A DNA stretch of 64,000 nt from Candidatus Synoicihabitans palmerolidicus (GCA_020809425.1 JAGGDC010000001.1:496001-560000); one strand, 5' to 3'; shown: positions 49,920 to 61,249, counted from the first letter of the stretch. The notes: generated by a model not told the origin, from the letters alone. Made by a program: numbers and translations.

Positions 49920-51756
49920 GTCGCTAAGTGTAAAGCGACCTTGTCATATGTAAAGCTAGCTTTACATACTGTATGGGAGTATTTTTGGTCGAGGACCCAG
50001 CAGGCGCACCGAGACGTTACAAGGTTCGCTTCCTGCTCGGGCGTTTTAGGGTCGTTCGAGCTCTCGATGAGATGGCGAAATTGCTGATAAGAAAACCCCA
50101 CCCAAAGGAGGAGAAGTCCGAGCACGATAAAGGCGGCTATGCGATATTTGGCCTCTTCGATATCGTAGATGAAGACGCGGGGAATACAGAGGGCGAGCAG
50201 CACGAGGCCGGTCATTCGATGAGAGCGGGCGCGGAACGCGAGACCGAGGATACCGCCGAGGGTCCAAAGGACGCTACCGTAGTGGGCCCATGCGGCGCCC
50301 TAATCCAGGGAAAATCTAGTGATGAGGAGGCCGGCCATGACCACGTGTGCGATACGCCAAAGGCGGGCGGTGGGAGCGGGAACCCAAGGGCTGAAGCGCA
50401 AGCCGACCAAGGGTTGACCGGCGAAGACAGTCACCAGCAAGACCACGGTCGTCAGTGTCATCACGGCGGGTTCGCCCTGCATCCAGGCGTGATGGGTAAA
50501 GAAGTAAAAGGTGACCAGAAAGCCGAGGACGCTGGCCGTGGCGAATGCGACGCCGGTGCGCAGTCGGATGGCGAGGAAGGTGAACAGCAGCATTACCCCG
50601 CTGATGGCCAATGCGGATGTCGGAGGGTACAGGTGGTGGTGAACGGCGAGCCAGATCAAGGGGACCCCGGCGAAGGCGACCAACCACCGGGCGGCGGGGA
50701 GCTCAGGGCTATCATGGGCGGCGAGATAGTATCCAGAAAACGGTGACACTGGCGGCGGCGGCGAGCCAAACAGGTTCGCCGGTCGGTTGCAGGCCCAGGT
50801 GAAGGTGCGTGCGGTAGAGCACGTAGCTGAACGCCAGACTACACAACCCGGCGACGGTGAATTGGGGGCGTTGCCGGTGGGCGCCGGCGGCGGCGATCAG
50901 CAGGCCGGTGGTTGTCGAGATCGCCAGGGCCGGAGAGGATGGCAGGGACTGGAGCAAAGCGCCGGCGAAGGTGCTGTGCCCCAGCAAGGTGAGGATCCAC
51001 TGCGCGGGTTTGATTAATGGGGGATTGGTCGCCTGGGCGGCAGAGGTTTTTTCGGTGATCCAGGCGGCGGCGATGGATGAGGCGCCAAGGGCAGGGCTCC
51101 GAGCCACAACCCAGTCAGGCTCCCCTGGGCGTCATTAAACAACTGCACGGAGAGGTGGCCGAAGAGCAGGGCGATGGCGGCACCGGGCAACGCGGTGCGA
51201 GCTCGAGCCCGCCAAGCCATGAGTCCGAGAACTACCGTGAGGCCGAAGCCAGCGAGCGGAGCCCACGGTTCGTTGAAGACGACGCGAGCGGCCAAAATGA
51301 TGGGCAGGGCACCGGCGAGTCCGAGGATACCCCTGGGCTGAAAGGTTGGGCGCATCTTCGGCGTGCCATTGGCGGGAGAACCATTCAAGAATCGCGATAC
51401 TGGCCATGAAATAGAGCAGCACCGCGAGGCCGGCGGGAGAAATCATCGTGCCTTGGAGGAGGGGAAGGTCCTGGGCGTAAAACACCAAGGAAACGACCCA
51501 GGCGACGAGAGCGGTCACCCGCAAGGCGAGGCGGTTGGTGCGTTGGGCCGCGGCGAGCAGGACGAAGGCCTCAACAGCCAACGCGATCCAGAGCGTGCGG
51601 GCGTCCTATTGGGCGATGGCGGCGAGGGAGGCCGCTTTGACGGCGAACATACTGAACAGCCCATCCTTGGGCACTGTGTACGCCAGGCCCAGGCCGTGAC
51701 GCCCAGCAGGAGGAGTCCGGCACCGAGGAAGTATTGGGCGTTGGTGACATCAGGTA
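49916..51756 (-). pseudogene. Broken DUF2339-like polytopic membrane protein
   Basis: Six or more pieces in different frames encode a chain of membrane helices, e.g. YFLGAGLLLLGVTAWAW, LRVTALVAWVVSLVFYA, AGLAVLLYFMASIAILEWF, LAGALPIILAARVVFNEPWA, LAISGVMLLFTFLAIRL and the C-terminal MTGLVLLALCIPRVFIYDIE, with VLGLLLLWVGFSYQQF at the end. The very high helix number and the FIYDIE motif near the C-terminus point to the DUF2339 family. Frame changes recur every 200-300 bases. The 5' end is missing, cut by IS copy B at 51757. The last residues read through the XRE operator, so the original stop also appears lost. Confidence 0.7.
49947..49968 (-). promoter_or_regulatory. Probable operator of the membrane-protein/XRE operon
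   Basis: A perfect 22-bp palindrome with half-site TATGTAAAGCT lies 28-49 bases upstream of the membrane-protein start. A third, related half-site GTAAAGCGAC (49930-49939) lies between it and the start. Perfect dyads with repeated half-sites in front of an XRE-regulated gene are the usual autoregulation arrangement. Binding by this particular regulator is inferred. Confidence 0.7.
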
Positions 51757-53582
51757 GAGCGTGTCCCATTTACCCTGATGTTGGAAGGGGGGCAGGAAAG
51801 CCGATTTTGAGCGGATTTCCGACTACCAATGGCGAATGTAGGCGCGCGCAAATGCAATGAGATAGCAAAAGGTGGTGTCGTAGCAGTCAGTGCCTGGATC
51901 GTTGCCATGAGGGAACCTCCGGCAGCCGGTTTATTGTTCATCGTTGGAGTAGGCTTGGTGGTTTTACGCGGCTTGGGCCTGCCTGCGGTGGTTGGTCGGC
52001 CAGCAGTCGGGCGATGAGCCACAGGTTGTGACCGAGGATGCTCCAGGCTACCGTCAGGTAGCGATTCGTGAAGCCTCTGGCACTCAATCGCTGGCCTTGG
52101 CGTTGCTTGATGATGGCGATGCGGGCTTCCGTCGAAGCCCGGCGATGTTGGAGCGCCACGAACTGCGGCTCCTGCATGCGCCGTTGCAGTTGCTGCGGAT
52201 CGCGGGGGCAAGTGGCGTCATAAATGTCGGCTTCGGCCAAGCGTTCGCACAGCCGTTTGGTCGAGAAGCCTCGGTCGGTGCTCGCCGCTTTGATCGGGGT
52301 GCTCAGGTCGAACTGATTCTGGCGCTCGAGGCTCTGGTCGAACTGACGCCATTCGGCCGGAGTCATTCCCTGATACCACTGCCAATCGGTGATCAACCCC
52401 GTCACGTTCTCACTGATCATGAGAGTGTGGCCAAACTCGACCTCGCCAGACGCCTTGCCCCGGACCACGGTCTGCACGTCGGGTTCGTAGACGCAGAGGA
52501 TCTTCTCGGCGTTGGGCACTGATCGCGCGCCGATGATGCGTGCGTGGGCCTGTTTGATCGCGACCGGCAGTTGCTCGAGCATGGCGTCGATGCGCGCAAT
52601 GATGCGGGTGGCCTGGCGCTCACTGAAGCGGGTCCGGGCGTAGTCGGCGGCGAGGTGGTCGCGGTGGCGGTGGGCGTGCTCGCCGATGGGTGCGCAGCAG
52701 GCGTTTCATCTGGCGGAGCACGCCCTGGCGGGCCCGCTTCGCATCGCGGCGCCGTCGGCTGTGGGTCATCGCGATGCACCACCGATTCATCTGCTTGGCA
52801 AAGACTGGCGGCTCGTTCGGCATCCGACCCCGCAACCCCGCTGCACGGAGCAGTTTCACCGCCTTGAGCAGGGGGGGCGGCTCACGTCGCGAAAGAGCAC
52901 CCAGTCGACCGGGAAATGGATGTTGGCCTGCAGGCAGGTCGAGTCCACCAGGCACGTATCCATCGGCTGCGTCGCAGCCAGTCCCAGTTCGCTCGCCCGG
53001 TCCGCCTCACCGCACATCTCGATAAAGACTTGGCTCATCCTGCGCACCTGCCCGGCGGTGAAGCATTTGGACGCACGCTCCCGCACGCTTTCTTTGGGAG
53101 ACCCCCCTTGATGCCGTCGATCCGGCGCGCTCCGCAAAAGTCGGCCAACAGATCGCTGGAGGCGATGCTCAGGGAAAGTTTACGCAAGCTGATTTTTCCG
53201 AGTATCATGCGCAATATCTGCACCCGCCGCGCCTTGCGCGCGAACTGCAGGTGTCGCGGCAACCCGGCCACGTCGTCGCCCCGCCAGTTTTCCCGGGCAA
53301 AGTCCACGGCCATCGCTTCCAAGTGACTGTTGGCCAGCAACTGGTCGAGCCCCGCCAGTTGATCGCGAAACGCGGCGTAATCTTTGTTGGGTCCGACCGG
53401 AGTCAGGTCTGGACGCAGCCAGGTTTTCAGGGCAACTTCCGGGCGATGGCTTCGATAGTATTGTTCACACCAAATTACACACGCCGTTTTTGTGCAGAAA
53501 CCAGGCAATCCTCCCGGTTTCGGCCGCTTTATTTTTACGCTACCTCCTCTTCTCCAACCTCTTGAGCTTGATGAACACGCTC
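51757..53582 (-). mobile_element. Insertion sequence copy B, 1826 bp (inverted relative to copy A)
   Basis: Same element as copy A in the opposite orientation, 1826 bp. Ends read inward GAGCGTGTCCCATTTACCC (from 51757) and GAGCGTGTTCATCAAGC (from 53582). The left flank ends GGTA and the right flank begins TAGCTAGG, so a TA duplication is possible. It separates two genes that both lack their 5' ends: DUF2339 on the left and SCO1 on the right. Confidence 0.9.
51938..53500 (-). pseudogene. Broken DDE transposase of IS copy B
   Basis: This copy keeps the N-terminus in frame better than copy A (EQYYRSHRPEVALKTWLRPD) and has CAG where copy A has a stop (FAKQMNRWCIAMTHSR). It has its own lesions: a run of six G near 53105, a C run of seven near 52872 where eight would be in frame, loss of frame after MKRLLRT near 52690, and a 4-base duplication (GCAG) near 51980 that changes the C-terminus. 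The catalytic segment KASGEVEFGHTLMISENVTG to the end is otherwise open. Neither copy encodes a full transposase. Confidence 0.85.
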
Positions 53583-53589
53583 TAGCTAG

Positions 53590-54018
53590 GCGGATTTCAA
53601 AGGAGCGCCGGGGGTAGTCTCGATGTTTTTTGAAAACTGCGGTTGTGCCTGCCCGATGCTGGCTCATGACATGTTGACGGTGCCAAAAAGTTACCGCCGG
53701 CTGCGCCGGACAAGGCTCGGTTTCTAACGATCAGTTTTGATTCGGAACGCGAAACCGTGGCGGGACTGCACGCGTTTCGTGAACAAACGAGAGTGGGCGA
53801 AGAATGGACGCTTATGCGCGGAGATCCTGGAGACGTGCGGACACTGGCCATGTTGTTGGGCGTGCAGTTTCGGCGGGAGCCGAGCGGAGACTTCTCGCAC
53901 ACGAATCTCATCACGGTGCTGGATGCTGGTGGTGGTGGGCGCCCATCAACGGACGGGACTCCAGGGCGGTTTATCGGCATTGAGTGAGGCACTGGTGCGA
54001 CTCAATGAAGAAGGCTGA
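53590..54018 (+). pseudogene. SCO1/SenC-type copper chaperone remnant
   Basis: Next to the IS end the frame reads ADFKGAPGVVSMFFENCGCA, then CPMLAHDMLTVPK, the CxxxC copper site of SCO proteins. One missing A in a run of five at 53685-53689 shifts the frame; beyond it come LTISFDSERETVAGLHAFRE, TLMRGDPGDVRTLAMLLGVQ and RREPSGDFSHTNLITVLD with the copper-binding His. A second shift near 53935 precedes HQRTGLQGGLSALSEALVRL. The N-terminal membrane anchor is deleted at the IS. SCO proteins deliver copper to cytochrome oxidase CuA. Confidence 0.82.
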
Positions 54019-54149
54019 TCTCAGGCTAGGCGACATGCTCCTGTGGAGACGAATTGAACGAAACGGAACGAAAAATTGCCGACGAGCGACGGGCGCAGGG
54101 CAACGGGCAGGTCACTGGTATGGATTTATCGTTCGGAGGGTGGGTGGGG

Positions 54150-54235
54150 AAACTAACCACATTGGTTAGTTTGTTGAATTATCGGAGGGGATTGAGGAGG
54201 GGGGGGATTTGGGAAAAGTAACCGCATTGGTTAGT
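54150..54235. repeat. Two related short palindromes
   Basis: AACTAACCA-CAT-TGGTTAGTT at 54151-54171 is a perfect 9-bp dyad. A second, degenerate copy (AGTAACCGCATTGGTTAGT, 54217-54235) follows 45 bases later. They lie between the SCO1 remnant and the end of the ASPIC/UnbV pseudogene in a gene-free stretch (54019-54282) that also has a G-rich run near 54200. A terminator or protein-binding site is possible. Confidence 0.5.
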
Positions 54236-54282
54236 GTTGGAGATTGGGAGGGGGGCGGGGTGGGGCGAGAGTGGTTGGAGGG

Positions 54283-57200
54283 TTAGCGTTGGGCTATGGT
54301 GGCGGTGTGGGTGGGGGCGTGGAGTTCGAGGCGACGGGCATCGTGGGGGAGCGTGTGGGTGGTGCGGTCTCCGTTGGGCCAGATGACTTCGAGGGTGGTG
54401 ACGACTTGATTGGTAGGCACGGCGAAGAGGGCGAGGGCTTCGGATTGGCTGAGGTAACCCGAGCCGGTGGCGAGTTCGATGGCTTGGGCGGAGCCGTCGG
54501 AGTAACGGGTGGTGATGTGGGCGCCGATGGCATCGGGATTGCCAGGCAGGCCGTGGAGTTTGACGTCGAAGTTGCTGGCGGCGGGGCGTGTACAGGTGAG
54601 CGGTGTCGTTGAGACGAGTGATCACGAGGTCGAGTAAACCGTCGCGGTTCAGGTCGGCGAGGGCGGCACCGCGGGCTTCGTCGGGGATGGCGAGGCCGCT
54701 TTGGGGGGCGGTCCAGGCTTGTTTGCCTTCGTGGTGGAGGACGACGCCAATACCGCCGTTGTACCAGCCGGTTTCAACTTGCGGGCCCTGGAAATTTTGC
54801 AGGCCGATAATGTCGAGTCCGCCGTGGAAACTGACGCCGGCCGCGACGAGGCCGAAGATGGGGGCGGTCTGGGCGGCGGGAGCGAACTCCTGGAAGGTGA
54901 AGTGGCCTTGTCATTGATTAATGAATACGACGTAGGCGAGTTGAGTGACCGAAAGTTGAAGGGACTCGTCGAGTTTTTCCGGAGTGTAGATTGCGGGCAG
55001 GAGGGCGGCGCCGAAGTCACGGAAGGTGGGGAATCTTTCGGCGATGCTGGACATGGCGCGGGAGCTGCAGTTGCGACCACGCACGGGGAATAGATTGTCG
55101 CCTTGTATTTGGCTTCGCCGATTTCACAGGGGCCGGAGTCTTCAAAGTCGCCGTAGAAGATGGAGACCGGGTGCTCGGGGGAGGCGTGATACTTGGTGTT
55201 GTGGCCGGCGTTGCCGGCGAGGTAGTCGAGATCGACGTCGGCGGCGGTGAGGGAGTTCCACCAGCCGGGTTGCTCGGCAAAGCCAGTTACTTTGGTGGAA
55301 GGAATGAGAGTGGTGCCGTCGTAGCTGAACGCAGGTGGGAGCAAGCCACTCGCCGGCGACGAGGAGGTCGAGGCGATGGTCACCATGCCGATGGTGCGGA
55401 GAGCGTCGGGAGTGACGTCGACGAGAGTTCCGTCGCGATTTTCGAGAAGTTGAAAATCGGGGGCGGTGGGGTAGGCGCCGGGGACGACGCGGCCGCCGAT
55501 GAAGATATCCAGATCGCCGTCGCGATCGAAGTCGCCGGCTGTGGGGAAGGATGCGCTGCTGAGGCGGGACGTGACCGGGCGGCGGGGGCAGTGGTAAAGT
55601 GGGCGGTGCCGTCGTTGAGGTAGAGTTGGTTGGCGAAGGCTTCGCTGCCGACGTCGAATTAGGAGCTGCCGGCGGAGACGAGCAGATCCTGATTGCCATC
55701 GCCGTCGAGGTCGAACCAGACGGGGGACATTTGTTCGAGGCCGGCGGCGCGTCCCATCCCTGCGGGGCATTGGAGCGGGCGAAGTGGCCGTGGCCGTCGT
55801 TCAGGTAGAGGGCACTGGTGACACCGGCACTACCGGCGAAGAAAATGTCGGGCGCGTGATCGCCGTTGGCGTCGGCGATGGCGAGGCCGCCGCCGAGGGT
55901 GTTCATGCGGTGGGGCAGGAGGGACTGGCGAACCATGTCGTTGAACGCAACCTCAGTATTGGTGTAGTCGATACCATGAGACGCGGCGATTTCCTGGAGG
56001 AAACCTTTGTTGACCGGACGGGAAGTGACGGCGACGGCGGGACTGGTTTGGGTGGAAGGTTCGGTGATGACCAAGCGATGGTCGGCGGGCAGGTCGGTGA
56101 AGTGTTGCTCGTGTCCGCTGGGCCATTGGATGGTGAGCCAACCGATGCGGGAAAAGTCGCGTAGGCCGAAGTGGAGGAGAGGCTCCGAGGAGGAGAGCAC
56201 GTCACGGGCGACGCTAAGTTGGTGGGTGAGTTTGCCTTGAGGGGCTTCGATGATGGCGGTAGCATCGATGCCGCGAGCGTTGCTGGTGGTGCCCACCAAT
56301 TCGATGATCACGCGGTGGCCAGACGGACTATCGTTGCGGTAGAGACTGACAGAGGCGTCGTAGTTGATGTAGGCGAGATCGAGGTCTCCGTCGTGATCGA
56401 AGTCGGCGAAGGTGGAGCCGAAGCTCACCCCCGTGTGGTCGAGGCCCCAGTCCTCCTGGACTTTATCGAAGTGCAGTTGCCCGTTGTTGCGAAACGTCAG
56501 GAGTGTTTCGGCGAGTGGCGGACTCTTCTTCATGAGGCGGATGACCTCGGTGGGGGAATTAAGTCGGCGGGTTTTATTGACCAGGTCGGAATCGATGAAG
56601 CTGCGCACCATGCCGTTGGTGATGTGGAGATCGAGCCAGCCATCGTTGTCGAGGTCTTCGAACCGGGGGGACCAGGACCAGTCGCTGCTTTTTACGCCGG
56701 CGAGCTGAGCGATCTCGGCGAAGCGGTCGGTGCCGGTGTTGAGGTAGAGGTGGTTGCGCATGTATTGCGGCGTGGCGAGGGAATCCATGGCGTCGACGAG
56801 TCCGCCCATGTCGCCCATGGTGACCTTGGACTTAAAGTGAGTGGTGCCGACCATGTCGGCGCCGAAGAGATCGAGCAGGCCATCGTTGTTGATGTCGCCG
56901 AAGTCGGAGCCCATGGCGAACGACGGGGTAGCGGGAAGAGCGCGGTCGGAGGTGTCGGGGAAGGTGCCGTCGCCATTATTTTGATACAAGTGGTCGGGTT
57001 GGGCGAAGTCGTTGGCGATGTAGAGGTCGGGCCAGCCGTCGGCGTTGGCGTCGAACCAGGAAGCGGAGTGGCCGCGGGCCATTTCGCCGGAGATGCCGGC
57101 GGAGACGGTGACTTTTTCGAAGGTGCCGTCGCCGCGGTTGCGGAGCAGGTGGTCGGCTTCGCCGTGGGGGCGGGACGAGGCGTGGTGGACGTTGGTGAGG

Positions 57201-57838
57201 ATGAAGAGATCGAGATGCCCGTCGCGGTCGTAGTCGGCGAAGGCGCCGACGACGCTGGCGGAAGTGAGCGCGGCTCCGCGGGAGGAGGCGTCTTCGGTGA
57301 AGTGGCCGGAGCCGTCGTTGATGAAGAGTTGATTGGGGGCGTCGAATTGGCAGACGTAGAGGTCGAGATCGCCGTCGTTGTCGATGTCGGCAAAGGTGGC
57401 TCCCGTTTGCCAGGCGGCAGTGACGTCGGTGAACTGGAAAGGCGCGGTTTGACGGAAGAGTTGGTTGGGGTGGGTTTTGTTAACGACGTAGAGGTCGGTC
57501 CAGCCGTCGCCGTCGACATCACCGGAGGCGATGCCGGTACCGATGGCGCCTCCCTGAAATTCGGTGTAGCGGGCGGTGGACCACATGGAGCGGTCGTCGT
57601 AGGGGTTGAGATTGGTGAGACCGGAAGCGGAGGCGGGAATCGCGGTGAAGTGCATGGCGGAACCGTCACCGCTGCGGGGAGCGAGTGGGTGGACGGAGAG
57701 CGGTTCGGGGGAAGCGGCGTTGACGGCAGCAGCGACGACCACGATGGCAATGATCAGCCCGATGGTGGAGGTGATCGCGGTGGAGAGGAATGGGGGAAGG
57801 GAAACCACTGATGCCGGAGGGGGGGCAGGGCTTTTCAT
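54283..57838 (-). pseudogene. Broken ASPIC/UnbV (CRTAC1-like) FG-GAP repeat protein
   Basis: ATG 57838 starts a signal anchor (LIIAIVVVAAAVNA) and about 690 uninterrupted residues of FG-GAP/VCBS repeats with calcium-loop motifs such as GDVDGDGWTDLYVV, ATFADIDNDGDLDLYVC and FGDINNDGLLDLFGAD, then an ASPIC/UnbV module (VIIELVGTTSNARGIDATAI, SRIGWLTIQWPSGHEQ). From about 55735 downstream lesions are dense: a frame change, TAA at 55661-55659, and further changes near 55570, 55335, 55110, 54900 and 54600. A second ASPIC module ends at TAA 54283. Secreted or surface-exposed, function unknown. The N-terminal two thirds could still be translated. Confidence 0.82.
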
Positions 57839-58140
57839 GGCAGATGGGCAGGTTCGGTGGAGCTGAGGGGGCAAGGGGGGCTGGCTGGACCGTTGGTAAA
57901 CCTCAGTGGGACGCATCGCCCAGGCAGGAAGGCAGGAAGAAAGGGGGTACGAGCGGGTGCCAACGAGATGGCAGGACCGGGCGTGGCAAGAATTGGGGCG
58001 GGCGAAGGGACGAAGCGCCGGATTGAGGGGGTGAGCTGCCGATTGCCAAGAAGCGATCGATCAAGGTCGCGTTGACGGGGTCTCGGCGGAGGAGGAGCGG
58101 ACGGTCGCCCCGGTCACGGTGTCTCTAGGCAGAAGGCGAC
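57839..58140. other. Gene-free stretch upstream of the ASPIC/UnbV pseudogene
   Basis: About 300 G-rich bases between two genes read in the same direction. I see no coding sequence with family character and no clear RNA or repeat; the promoter of the ASPIC/UnbV gene should be here but is not recognisable. Confidence 0.4.
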
Positions 58141-60330
58141 TCAGTTTGCCTCGGGTGGGCGATCTCGGTCGAGGAGGTTGGCCAACTCGGTGGGGTCGGT
58201 TATCGGAAGTTGGCAGACGAAGTTTTCGCAGATGTAAGCGGTGGCGATTTCGGCGGGACCGTCGGGGAGACCGGAGACGAAGGGCACTCGGGCTTCGAAG
58301 AAGGGACGACTGATGTGGTCAATGCGCAGAATCACGCGGCGGGGGTGGAAGCGTTGCCAGATTTCGCGGAGGAGCGGACCCGTGGAGGGGTCGTTGGGTT
58401 CGGCGTGAAGGAGCGCTTGCTGGGCGTTTCCAGCCAGCCAGCCGGCGGAGGCGAGTAGTTGGGGAAGGGCGATGGGGTTGCGCTGAACAGCGGTGGACAA
58501 AGACCGGGCAGCGGTGCGGGCGTGGGCGAGCAGTGTGTCGTCGTGGAAAAGGGCGGCGAGGCGATCCAGGTCGCGGCGGGTTCGGCGCCGTCGTGGTCGG
58601 CTTTGAGGCGGAGGACTACGGTGGAGTCGCTGAGCGCGTTGGCGAAGTAGCCGCCGTGTTCGTCCTCCCAGAAGAGCGCGTCCTGGGGGGGTTGTAGTTT
58701 TAAAGCCCAGTCGAGCCAGGCGGGATCGAAATCGGTTTCGTAGAGATCGAGCAGGCCTTGAATGAGACAGGCGTAGTCTTCGGGGAATCCGCCGGAGTCG
58801 CGGCGGTCATCGCGGAAGCTGCGGGCGAAGTGTCCAGTGGTCGAATCGTAAAGGGAAGTGCGCAGGAACGTGGCGGCGCGCTGAGCGGAGGTGGTGTAGG
58901 TCGGTTCGTTGAAAATTTGGCCGGCGCGGGCGAAAGCGGAGATCATGAGGCCGTTCCAGGCGGTGATGATTTTATCGTCGAGGTGGGGGGCGCGGCCGGG
59001 CGGCGCGGGTGGCGAACAAGGCGGAGCAGGCATTGCTGAGGCGGACGGTGACGGTGGGGAGATCGAAGTGGCGGGCGCAGGCGGCGGGGGACTGGGCGAG
59101 GTAGAGCACGTTTTGACCGGTGAGCTCACCGCGGGGATCGTTGGCGGGAGCGACATTGCCGGAATCGGTGATGCCGTAGGCGAAGCGGAAAAGGGCGGCT
59201 TGGTCGGCGGACAAGGCGTCGTCGATTTAGGCAGCGGGCCACGTGTAGCAGGCGCCTTCGGATTTCGTATGGGGCGTATCGACGCGGGCGCTGTCGGTAT
59301 CCTCGGCGGAGTAGAAACCGCCGGCAGGGGACGTGAGTTAGTGCGCACGTAGTCGCGGGCGGAGGTAGGCGCTGCCGCGAAAGATGGGATCGGCGGTGAT
59401 TTGTCAGGTGGGGAGCAGGACCGAGATGATCTGGGCCTGATCGTAGAGCATTTGTTCAAAGTGAGGCACACGCCACGCGGGATCGACGGTGTAGCGATGG
59501 AAGCCGCCCCCGAGGTGATCGGTGAGGGCGCCGGTGGCGATGGCGCGCAGGGTGTCGGTGGCGAGTTGGAGGGTGAGATCGCGGGAGGCTGGTGCAGGGT
59601 CGGTGGCGGCGACATCGAGGAGGAACTCCAGGTTGACCGGGGAAGAGAACTTGGCGGTGGAGTCGAAGCCGGCATGGTCGGGGTCGAAGCTCGATTCAAG
59701 GCTAGAGAGGGCTGTGTGACGCAGGTCGTCCCATGGCAAGGAGTCGGGGGCGGTGGGGGCGGCGGCGAGCATTTGCTCGGATTGGTCACGGATCTCGGCG
59801 GGGCGTTCGGCCCAGACTTGGGCAATTTGCGTGAGTACGGAGGCGAAACCCGGGCGGCGACCCTGGGTTTCTGGAGCGAAGTAGGTCCCACCGAAGAATG
59901 GTTGACGGTCTGGGGTGAGCCAGACGTTAAGGGGCCAGCCGCCGGAGCCGGTGGACGCCTGAACGAAGGTCATGTAAATGCGATCGATATCGGGGCGTTC
60001 CTCGCGGTCGACCTTGATGCTGATAAAGTGGGTGTTGAGCAGCTCGGCGATGGCTTCGTTGGAGAACGATTCCTCTTCCATGACGTGGCACCAGTGACAG
60101 GTGGAGTAACCGATGGAGAGGAAGATTGGTTTGTTTTCGGCGCGGGCTTGAGCGAAAGCCTCCTCTCCCCACGGATACCAGTCGACGGGGTTGTGGGCGT
60201 GCTGGAGAAGGTAGGGAGATTTCTCGTGGACGAGGTGATTGGCAGGATGAAGCGCGGCGGCTTCTTGGGCGACGGAATGGGCGGCGGCACCCAAGGCAAT
60301 GACGATGAAGATTGTAATACGACGGAGCAC
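58141..60330 (-). pseudogene. Broken DUF255 thioredoxin-domain protein (YyaL/SSP20 type)
   Basis: GTG 60330 starts a signal peptide ([17 protein letters not shown]) and the DUF255 domain: [60 protein letters not shown] (CxxC) and [16 protein letters not shown]. The glycosidase-like helical domain continues ([34 protein letters not shown]). A stop at 59404 and frame changes near 59330, 59225, 58990 and 58580 break it; later pieces include IITAWNGLMISAFARAGQIF and the C-terminus YICENFVCQLPITDP with its own Cys. Typical length is about 680 residues, all accounted for. Role unknown, possibly redox quality control. Confidence 0.85.
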
Positions 60331-60521
60331 GGAAGTGGCGGGTGGGCGGACGGGCGGACGGGCGGATGCATTTTATTTAATCCCGGATTTCGCGGCGTGG
60401 GACAAGTGAGCGCGGTAGGTTTCGTCTACCGGTTACGCACCAGAAGAGAGACCGCGGAGGAAGGGGGCTGCGACTAGTCTGAAACGAGGTAGGCCACGTG
60501 TAAAAGGGGCGGGGCGGGGCT

Positions 60522-61127
60522 TTAGTGGGTGATTTCGTAGAGGGCGTAGCCGGCGCGCAGGTTGGGGAAGGAGTGGACCGGGGTTTTCCAGTCGCCGCGC
60601 AGGTGACGCTGGCGAGTGATGCGGTAGCCTTGGGCGGAGCAAAAATCCTCGAAATCGGCAATCGTGAGGGGATTGGCGGGACGGCTTTGGGCCCACGCGG
60701 TTTTGTAGACTTCGTTGCGGGGTTTACGTCCGCGAAAGAGGGCATCGAGGCGATTTTTCCAGTAGCCGTAGTTGGCGAAGCCGACGGTGAGGGAGCGGCC
60801 GACACGGAGAGCCTCGGCGATGACTTGAGCGGGTTCGTCGACTTCTTCGAGGGTGCGTGAGCAGATGACGTGGTCGAAGTGGGCGTCGTCGAAGGAGGCC
60901 ATGAATGACATCATGTCGCCTTGGTAGGCGGAGAGGCCGCGTTTGACGCAGGCGGCTATTTTATCGACTTCGAGGTCTACTCCAATGCCTCGGATGCGTT
61001 GCTGGTGGGTGAGCTCCTGGAGTAACACACCGCGGCCGCAGCCGAGGTCGAGCACGCGTGAAGACGGGGTCACCCATGCGGTGATGACTTGGAGGTCGAC
61101 GGTGCGTTTGGTGGCGCGGAGGGACAT
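60522..61127 (-). CDS. metW: MetW-type methyltransferase-fold protein
   Basis: 201 residues, intact. SAM-like motif I is SSRVLDLGCGRGVLLQEL, followed by GVDLEVDKIAACVKRGLSAY, HFDHVICSRTLEEVDEPAQV and the MetW signature VGFANYGYWKNRLDALFRGR and RDWK-type tail (GDWKTPVHSFPNLRAGYALY). MetW forms a functional pair with MetX in many proteobacteria and Opitutaceae, raising homoserine acylation. It lies 122 bases downstream of metX in the same direction. Confidence 0.93.
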   Translation of the reverse strand: MSLRATKRTVDLQVITAWVTPSSRVLDLGCGRGVLLQELTHQQRIRGIGVDLEVDKIAACVKRGLSAYQGDMMSFMASFDDAHFDHVICSRTLEEVDEPAQVIAEALRVGRSLTVGFANYGYWKNRLDALFRGRKPRNEVYKTAWAQSRPANPLTIADFEDFCSAQGYRITRQRHLRGDWKTPVHSFPNLRAGYALYEITH

Positions 61128-61249
61128 GGAGGGGGGGAGGTTTATGGGCCCGCGGACTACTTGGAAGGACGGGAACTCACGAAAAACAGAAGGGGAGTTC
61201 GCTCGGGCGGGAAGGTTATGTGGGGCTTTGGTGGTGCTGAATTTGGGTT

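Noticed and set aside
53100..53112. Programmed -1 frameshift at the G run of the IS transposase
   Set aside because: The AAGGGGGG tract of copy B could slip into the right frame, but copy A has a different length and both copies have other disabling lesions, so simple decay is the better explanation.
56171..57811. 546-residue open frame on the plus strand
   Set aside because: It is the antisense shadow of the ASPIC/UnbV gene; its Gly/Val/Glu-rich sequence has no domain character. Long shadows are common at this GC content.
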